64,000 nucleotides of DNA. It comes from Ornithodoros turicata (lineage: Eukaryota > Arthropoda > Arachnida > Ixodida > Argasidae). The notes beneath the pieces are model-generated. The model was not told the DNA's origin, did no database searches, and was given only the letters and a program-made list of their open reading frames with translations. How positions within the stretch are numbered: position 1 is the first letter of the stretch; each line of letters starts with the position of its first letter. Both the position numbers and the translations under genes were made by a program. The stretch spans positions 25,879,511-25,943,510 of the forward strand of contig NC_088210.1 in NCBI RefSeq assembly GCF_037126465.1, read 5' to 3'. Positions 57,891 through 64,000 of this stretch are shown here, piece after piece.

Positions 57891-58800
57891 TGTTACCGCG
57901 CAGTAACAATGAAAAAGAAAATACGCGATTTTACGAGAAAAAATGCGATTAAATTTCTACTCAAAACCTTTAAATACGCTTTGAATAGAAATTTCATCGA
58001 ATTTTTTTCAAAAAGAGTTTCGCAATAATTTACCGCTAGCGGTAGTTCTGTGAAGTTACCGTATTTAAATTCGTTTTGCCAATACAGGAAACTATTCTTT
58101 CATGTATTCACTTAGTGAACGGTTCACATTTGAAATTCGTTAAGAACAAATTCATAGTATACATGGAGTCGTTTTTAACACGAGGCTAATGAAACGCACA
58201 GACAAGAAGAACAATAAAAAGAAGAATTTATAACTTTCTACAATTGGCTAATCTTGGCTATAATCCGCGCACTTGCAGTCAGGAAAAGAAACATTAGGGA
58301 CGCCATTGTAGTGCTTCTTATACCACTGCCACACTGGCACGAAAAATGACATCGAGTGCGTACTGAGTTAAGTCTTAACGTCATTCGTGCCGTGCTGTAC
58401 GGAGATATTTAATGGCATTCGTCTGAATGACATTTTTCGCGTAATGAGATCGCCACAACTCATTCGCACACGAACTGCGCATACCCTCGCTCCCATTGTC
58501 TGAGCACAGGAGCAATTTAAAACTTCCACAAAGCCACTCTGTACTGCGCACCGCACAATTATTTTATGAATTACACGAAAACCAGCATTATTTTTGTCAA
58601 AATGCCTGGCATTTGTTAACGACTGTTTTTTTTTTCGGGGGGGGGGGGGGGGTATTTGCTTTTGGCATAGACTGCCACCTGACAGGCAAACCGGCTGGAG
58701 CGTGACAGGCAAGATGACAAGAGTTTTCTGACATAGTGCAGACTATCTATTATGAAATAAAGCAATTTTTATTTATTTGTTATTTATTTAACGTAGATAC
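57891..58800. other. No gene recognised
   Basis: G-run at 58637-58652 preceded by a T-run. No coding support. Confidence 0.4.
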
Positions 58801-58803
58801 ATA

Positions 58804-58950
58804 CCCCAACAACACCGAATATCATCTGGACGTACGAATAATGTCCTAACGAATTCGTACGTCCGATGGATATCCCTCAGATATCCATGGGACGTAAAAA
58901 TTCGTTAAGATATTATTACTACATCCAGAGGATATTCGGTATTGTTGGGG
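58804..58950. mobile_element. 147-bp palindromic MITE (CCCCAACAACACCGA family), copy 3
   Basis: Ends CCCCAACAACACCGAATATC and GATATTCGGTATTGTTGGGG. Flanked by TA on both sides (58802-58803 and 58951-58952). Confidence 0.9.
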
Positions 58951-59190
58951 TAGAAACCCTTGCCGAAGGGTCAATAGCAATGCTAAAAATGCTTTCTCAT
59001 TTTGTAGAATATTACGAGTATTTTTAATCTCTTTGGACACGTTTACGCTCTTCAAGTACCCCATCTCTTAGGCGACTATAGAGGGAGACCCGCATCGGAC
59101 ATCATCGCGTTTAATGTCATTCCAATCTGACGTTAGCACGACCGTATCGCAAGAAATGGCATTCGGAACCCGGACAGAAAAAGCGACATG

Positions 59191-59442
59191 GTGGTGGTGA
59201 TAGGGCTTGCCGTTGTCGGCCTCACGTATGTGGGCAACGTCACGACTCACGCCCTGGGGGAATGTGCGTCCTGGGCCGACTTCTAAGAGAACTGTGCCGA
59301 TATATGTCTGAAAGCGTCTGAGGAAAACCCAGGAAAAACCCCAGACAGCACAGCCGGCACCGGGATTCGAACCTGGGTACCTCCCAGTCTCGACGTGACA
59401 TGGCCAGCACGCTAACCACTGAGCCACGGGAGCTGGTAAAAA
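59191..59442 (-). mobile_element. Full-length tRNA-derived SINE
   Basis: The minus strand begins CTCCCGTGGCTCAGTGGTTA (A box TGGCTCAGTGG), has GGTTCGAATCCCGGTGCCGG (B box), a body with TTTTTCCTGGGTTTTCCTCA and CAGTTCTCTTAGAAGTCGGC, and a 3' end GTCGTGACGTTGCCCAC, GGCCGACAACGGCAAGCC and CACCACCACC. Exact 13-bp flanks AAAAAGCGACATG lie at 59178-59190 and 59443-59455. Pol III transcription and LINE-supplied reverse transcription are expected for this class. Confidence 0.92.
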
Positions 59443-59455
59443 AAAAAGCGACATG

Positions 59456-61198
59456 AGCATGCTATGTCCTTCGTGCTGTAGTTCCGAATCACTCGTTCCT
59501 ATACTTGTTCCTCGTGTGAGTTTTCAAGAGGCCGGTATCCGATAAGGTTTTAAGAATATGCTTCCCTGCATGCCCCTACGCGCGTTTTCCGCACGCGGAG
59601 TGCGTATCGTACTACCCGCTTTGACTTCATTTCCTACCGTCTAGACCGAAAGGGGTGGGAGGTATTTATATCGGCGCTCGCATTAATTTGGTTCTCTGCA
59701 GGCTGACGTACCAAGTTTCATCTGTGGCTGCCGACGCTCTCTCGAACGCGAGGTGCGAAGACCGACTGCTTAGCTCAGACTTTCTTCACTTATGAACTGG
59801 CTGCTTCGTACGCGGTCGTACTTTGTGCGCGTTTCGTGGCTAGACTATGCCGCCTCTGAAGAACGCCCAGTTGATACGGGTCTGAATGTGAACAAGGTAC
59901 CGGGGGGCTGGTAAGATCGGTAAAGACAACCGCCGCTCTTTATGTCCTGGTGCGCTTTCTGAAAGAAGTGTGGGCAGCGAGTCATTTAAGAATCGTGGCT
60001 CACATACAAAATGTTTAACATCTTGGTTTAACACACACACACAGTGTTCTGGGAGCAGCTGGCTAAAGCAGAGAGGCTAAAGTTTCCATATTCTCCTTCT
60101 CTTTCTCTTTCTCTCTCTCTCGTATTTTGACTGAACTTTGCTTTCACACGAAGTGTGCTGAAACTAAACCAAACAACCGAAAAAAACTTGACAAAGCCCG
60201 ACTGTATTTCAATGGTTATGATATGCACTGTGAAACAAGAAAAAGGGAAGTACAACACTTTACAGATGTTCATGATGCAGAACAAATAACTGTATTCAAG
60301 TTTATAATTTAAAAACAAAACAAAACAAGAACAGCAATGGCTAACGGACAAATTACGGGAAACAATGGAGACAGCTAGAGAAGAATAGTCTCTGTTCTCC
60401 ATATTTTTCTTTCATATCCAATCCAATCGTCTCTATTCGAAACACCTGCTCCTAACCTGGGCCTTCGTTCTTAACGCAGTTTCCCTTCTCACACTATTTC
60501 AGTGCGGGGAGAGTAAGTAACTTTTGTTAAAGGAATGCCGCAATGCGAAGCGAAGATGCTCAGGGGACGAAATACGAAAATGTGGGCACGAGCGAAGGAA
60601 TTCCTTTTTCTGGAACTGCAATGAGCGATGCAGGCGACGTCTTGGGAAAGACGCGGTGACAAGGAGTGCGGTAATCTGTGCAGATCCAGTGTGGAGTTTT
60701 AAGATTCATAATTTCCGTCAATGGTGTGTGTCGAAGCCTTCGACGTGTTCGCGTTTCTCTCCAAGGTGGCGATGCTGACAAAGTGTCCTTCGTGACGACC
60801 GGAGCGATTCCTGCTCTAGAATTTGGAAAAAATATGACAAAAATATATGTAGGTATATATACCTCCAGGGCTTCCACTATACGTGCCTGTCTCATATCCT
60901 CTGCACCGATGCAAACGTCCGAATGTCCGATATTATCCCATCCGAACTTTAAAAGAGCGCCCCTAGACGGCTTATATATACTGTTAAAGACAAAAAAAAA
61001 AAAAAAAGAAAGAAGGCGTTTCAGCTGCATCAGAACTACTTCAATTCCCTCGTGCCGCATCTTCAAAACAAACAAATTCGGATGCTCATTATATAAAATG
61101 TGCTCGCCTTATTTCGTTCAGCAGAGCACTTCGTTCTTTTTGCACGTTTTGTCTACAGAAAGTTCGTGATAGGATTTCAAACGTCATAGGGTTCAACT
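59456..61198. other. No gene recognised
   Basis: (CA)n at 60032-60041, (TCT)n-like tract at 60096-60120, A-run at 60992-61006. Opposed long frames at 60560-61169 are mirror images without motifs. Confidence 0.4.
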
Positions 61199-61318
61199 AT
61201 CACTAAATAAGCTACGCATATTTAGTAGCTTCTTTAGCTTAGTTATTTTATTAGTTATTATTATTGGTTATTGGTTCGTTAGCTTAGTTTTTAGTTATTT
61301 AGTAGCTTATTTAGTGAC
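61199..61318. repeat. Inverted repeat in TTAGTTA-rich DNA
   Basis: TCACTAAATAAGCTAC and GTAGCTTATTTAGTGA are exact complements. The interior repeats TTAGTTATT and TTAGCTTAG words. Confidence 0.6.
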
Positions 61319-62075
61319 CATACCCATGACCATAACGCTAACGCTAACCATGCGAAAAAAAAAGAAGGGTGTAATTTTACTCCTTTTGGATTTGGATGGA
61401 TTCCGGCAACCTCTGGGGACTTATTGCATGCACGCGTATGCGAAGTTCAGGGAATTTTTGTAGTGGTGAGGAGTAAAATTCAGGGTCAGGGACTAAGTTG
61501 GGGAGCAATTGAAATCCAGTGGACTAGAACTGTGATTACTGCGCAATTTATTCCTTTTTTTTACAGCGTAGATTGAGAATGAATAGGACACGGTCGAACG
61601 CCACACGTATACTGTGAACTACGCTAGTCTTTGACGACGCAATTTACCGCGCTTTGGCTAAAACCTTAAAACGGCGTTTCCTTGTCTAAGATATTGACCT
61701 TCTCAAGGAACAAATCATAGATACATTGTTTCCTTCCGTTCCTCAGAACGTAGCAGTGAAAGGCATACCACCTAGGTTACCGGCACATTAATATTTACAA
61801 GCGGGGCTCACGACTAATGTGTTCAGTCTCTACCTGCCTCTTGGTTTCTTTTTTGCGAGCAAACCGCAGCGAGCTTCGGATCCTGGCCTTTCGCCTCATT
61901 GGCTAAGCGCCCGCATCCAGGCATGCAGAAAAGTAACAACAGCGAGTTTACGAAACACGGCGCCTGTGCCATTTCTGCTTTGGGGTTACTTTGTTTGTAT
62001 ATATTCAGCTCTGGAGAAAGTAGTCCGTACTAATAACTCTACATCTGTCTTTTTCATCTATGTAATTAATGTTTA
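61319..62075. other. No gene recognised
   Basis: Short frames only. Confidence 0.35.
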
Positions 62076-62077
62076 TA

Positions 62078-62300
62078 CACTTTAAAAACTGAACCTTACT
62101 CTCCGCTCCAACCATTGCCACGAATGATAGGATTATCGCTTCTAATTCGAAGGGAGAGAAGGGCGTAGCCAATTTGGATATACGGTAATTGACACAAAAA
62201 GGCGTACGCCCCGCTCTCTTCGAATCAAAAGCGATAACCCTATCATTTGGGGCAATGGTTGGCGCGGAGGGTGCTATGGTGAAGCTTTGTTTTTAGAGTG
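62078..62300. mobile_element. GGCGTACGCC-family MITE, type b, TA flanks
   Basis: Ends CACTTTAAAAACTGAACCTT and TTTGTTTTTAGAGTG with TA on each side. The left core is deleted and only the right GGCGTACGCC remains. Confidence 0.9.
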
Positions 62301-62363
62301 TAGAGCTGTAGCTCTATATGTTTCACCTTTGTTGCATTATTATGCAAGAATCAATCAGCAATA

Positions 62364-62954
62364 AACTCTTAAAAACGAACTTCACCGCATCGCACGCTCC
62401 TAGCCAACCGTCATCCGGAATGACATCGCTCTCTCCCCGGATTCGTTGAAAACGGGAGGCGTACGCCTTTTTCTAACACTTATGCTGAAATGTTAATTGT
62501 CACAAAAGGGCGTACGCCCCGCGCTTTCCACGAACCAAGAGTGATAGAGGTATCAGACTGTACACTCTTAAAAATGAACTTCACCGCATAGCACGCTCCT
62601 AGCCAACCATAATCTCGAATGATATCGTTATCTGCCCTGATTTGTTGAAAACGGGAGGTGCACGCCTTTTTTGTGACACTTATGCGGTTCATAATTGTCA
62701 CAAAAAGGCGTACGCCTCCCGTTTTCAGCAAATCAGGTCAGATAACGATATCATTCGATATTATGGTTGGCTAGCATCGTGCTATCCGGTGAAGTTCATT
62801 TCTAAGAGTGTACAATGGTTGGCCTTCAGCGTGCTATGCGGTGAAGTGGAAAGTTTATTTTTCATTTTTAGGTTCTACGTTATTCTAACTTCATTTAAGT
62901 TCTCTAAGTTCATTTAAGTCCTTAAGTTCATTTCTAAGTTCATTTTTAAGAGTG
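62364..62954. mobile_element. GGCGTACGCC-family MITE, asymmetric arms, host of a nested copy
   Basis: Starts AACTCTTAAAAACGAACTTC after TA and ends TTCATTTTTAAGAGTG before TA. The right arm (AGAGTGATAGAGGTATCA ... CAATGGTTGGCCTTCAGCGT) is split by the copy at 62563. After the split the end contains about five degenerate TAAGTTCATTT repeats that enlarge the terminus. Confidence 0.88.
62563..62810. mobile_element. GGCGTACGCC-family MITE, type a, inserted in another MITE
   Basis: Ends CACTCTTAAAAATGAACTTC and TTCATTTCTAAGAGTG, with TA at 62561-62562 and 62811-62812. The joined flanks read GACTGTACAATGGTTGG, matching uninterrupted copies (CTCTGTGCAATGGTTGG). Confidence 0.95.
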
Positions 62955-62956
62955 TA

Positions 62957-64000
62957 GCTTACAAAAACTTGTATGTGCATTCACACTTTAATATATCTTC
63001 AATATATATCAAATCAAATCTTCCATATAAAACTAGGTCCCGTTCTGAATGCGTCGTTCGATTGTCGGTCGTCTGCTAAGCAAACCTGGGCTTAACCGAA
63101 GGCAGCGAAGAATCGAATTATTCGTTCCTGCAAAATCGAGCCAACAGTGTCGCAATGACGGATTGTGACCTCGAGCTTTACACTTCCTGAATGTTTAACC
63201 GTTGTGGGTAATCGATTCGTTTTGCGTTACGCTTAGCTTGGTTACACAATGCAAGGAAAAGAGCGGGTATAAAATGTCGAGTGACTGCTCTCGAGGAACA
63301 GAAAAGTTTATGTGTGTTCCTTTGTTGGAAAATAAACGTTCGGAAAATACGAGAAAGTTAAAGAAATATGACTCGAAATATAGCAGCGGTAAAAAAAAAA
63401 ACGCTAACTTTACGCAAGAATGAGGCGTAAACTTCGGCGCAACGTTTGTAAGCAGTTGTGTTTAGAAGAAGTGCTTCGAAATCTGATGCAGAACAGGGAG
63501 CCACATTGTGGCCATAAATTACCTGTGATGTCAAACAGTTATGTCTACTTTTACTGTCTATAGGTAACGTTGTACGGGGCAGTTTACGGGAAAGCCGCGC
63601 AGAGAAAACAAAAAGCTGTTGGTGACGTCAGCAGTCTTTTGGATTTGATTTCGTGACCTAAAATAAAGTCTGTTGCGTACATGCGCTGAAACGAGGATGA
63701 TCGTTCTTACTGGAAGTAGAAGTATATGACCATATTTTCTCAGCATATTTTGTACACAAACGAATCATCACATACTATACTTTTACTATTATTATTACTT
63801 ACTTACTTATACTATACTTGTTATTACGTTTTTCACAGTACTTCCAAAAAATGTGTCAAGTTAAAAACAGTTAGACATACAAACACACGAAAGAAAAAAG
63901 AACAAAGATGTGCCCAGGTGTTGGCGGTTCCAGATTTCCAACTCAGAGGACGTGCCAAGAAAGAAAGGAAAGAACTGCAGGAAGGAACCCCGTTGCTGGC
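62957..64000. other. No gene recognised
   Basis: Short frames, an A-run at 63391-63400 and ATTATT/ACTTACTT repeats at 63780-63815. No SK exon is visible. Confidence 0.4.

Noticed and set aside
59343..59437. Functional tRNA on the minus strand
   Set aside because: A and B boxes are good, but the sequence continues into a SINE body and tail flanked by target duplications; acceptor pairing is poor.
60560..61169. Opposed frames of 171 and 163 residues
   Set aside because: Overlap antisense, contain poly-Lys/poly-Phe from an A-run and have no motif.

Overview
This window looks like a stretch of a large, repeat-rich arthropod genome, most likely a tick or another chelicerate. That placement is an inference from two things: the one recognisable gene matches the arthropod SK channel, and the repeats are tRNA-derived SINEs, I-like LINEs and dense palindromic MITEs. 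There are no bacterial-style operons. Nearly every short open frame sits inside a repeat or in unremarkable non-coding DNA.

Only one host gene is visible. Bases 50328-51299 (+) form a GC-rich exon coding the N-terminal cytoplasmic region and first membrane segment of a small-conductance calcium-activated potassium channel. It ends at a clean GTAAGC splice donor. A good 3' splice site at 50213 and two short upstream ORFs suggest a spliced 5' leader. No later exon is recognisable before base 64000, so intron 1 probably exceeds 12 kb. Retroelement coding relics are also present: a Ty3/gypsy gag-pol remnant at 9040-10200, LINE reverse transcriptase at 24600-25130 (-), and LINE C-termini at 15633-15955 (-), 28390-28708 (+) and 30930-31020 (-).

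The rest is a layered landscape of non-autonomous elements. The dominant family has about 23 copies of a 220-250 bp near-complete palindrome with CACTCTTAAAAATGAACTTC-type ends and a conserved GGCGTACGCC core. Its arms come in several interchangeable sequence types. The copies cluster at 4.1-4.8, 15.9-16.5, 18.4-19.6, 33.0-33.8, 48.4-48.8 and 62.1-63.0 kb, and none is seen from 48.85 to 62.07 kb around the channel exon. Other families are a 147-149 bp palindrome with three copies, a 408 bp element with an 8-bp target duplication (two copies), a 1506 bp hAT-type element, and several unrelated foldbacks.

The most informative locus is 10288-12456. There a 408 bp-type element was invaded by a 246 bp element and by the hAT-type element, and the hAT-type element was itself invaded by a GGCGTACGCC MITE. 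Exact target duplications and an uninterrupted second copy at 41078-41485 let most of the order be read directly. A full-length tRNA-derived SINE (59191-59442, -) shares its 3' tail with the 3' end of the LINE at 15447-15955, which points to a SINE/LINE partnership. All family sizes and boundaries were read by eye and were not checked by alignment.
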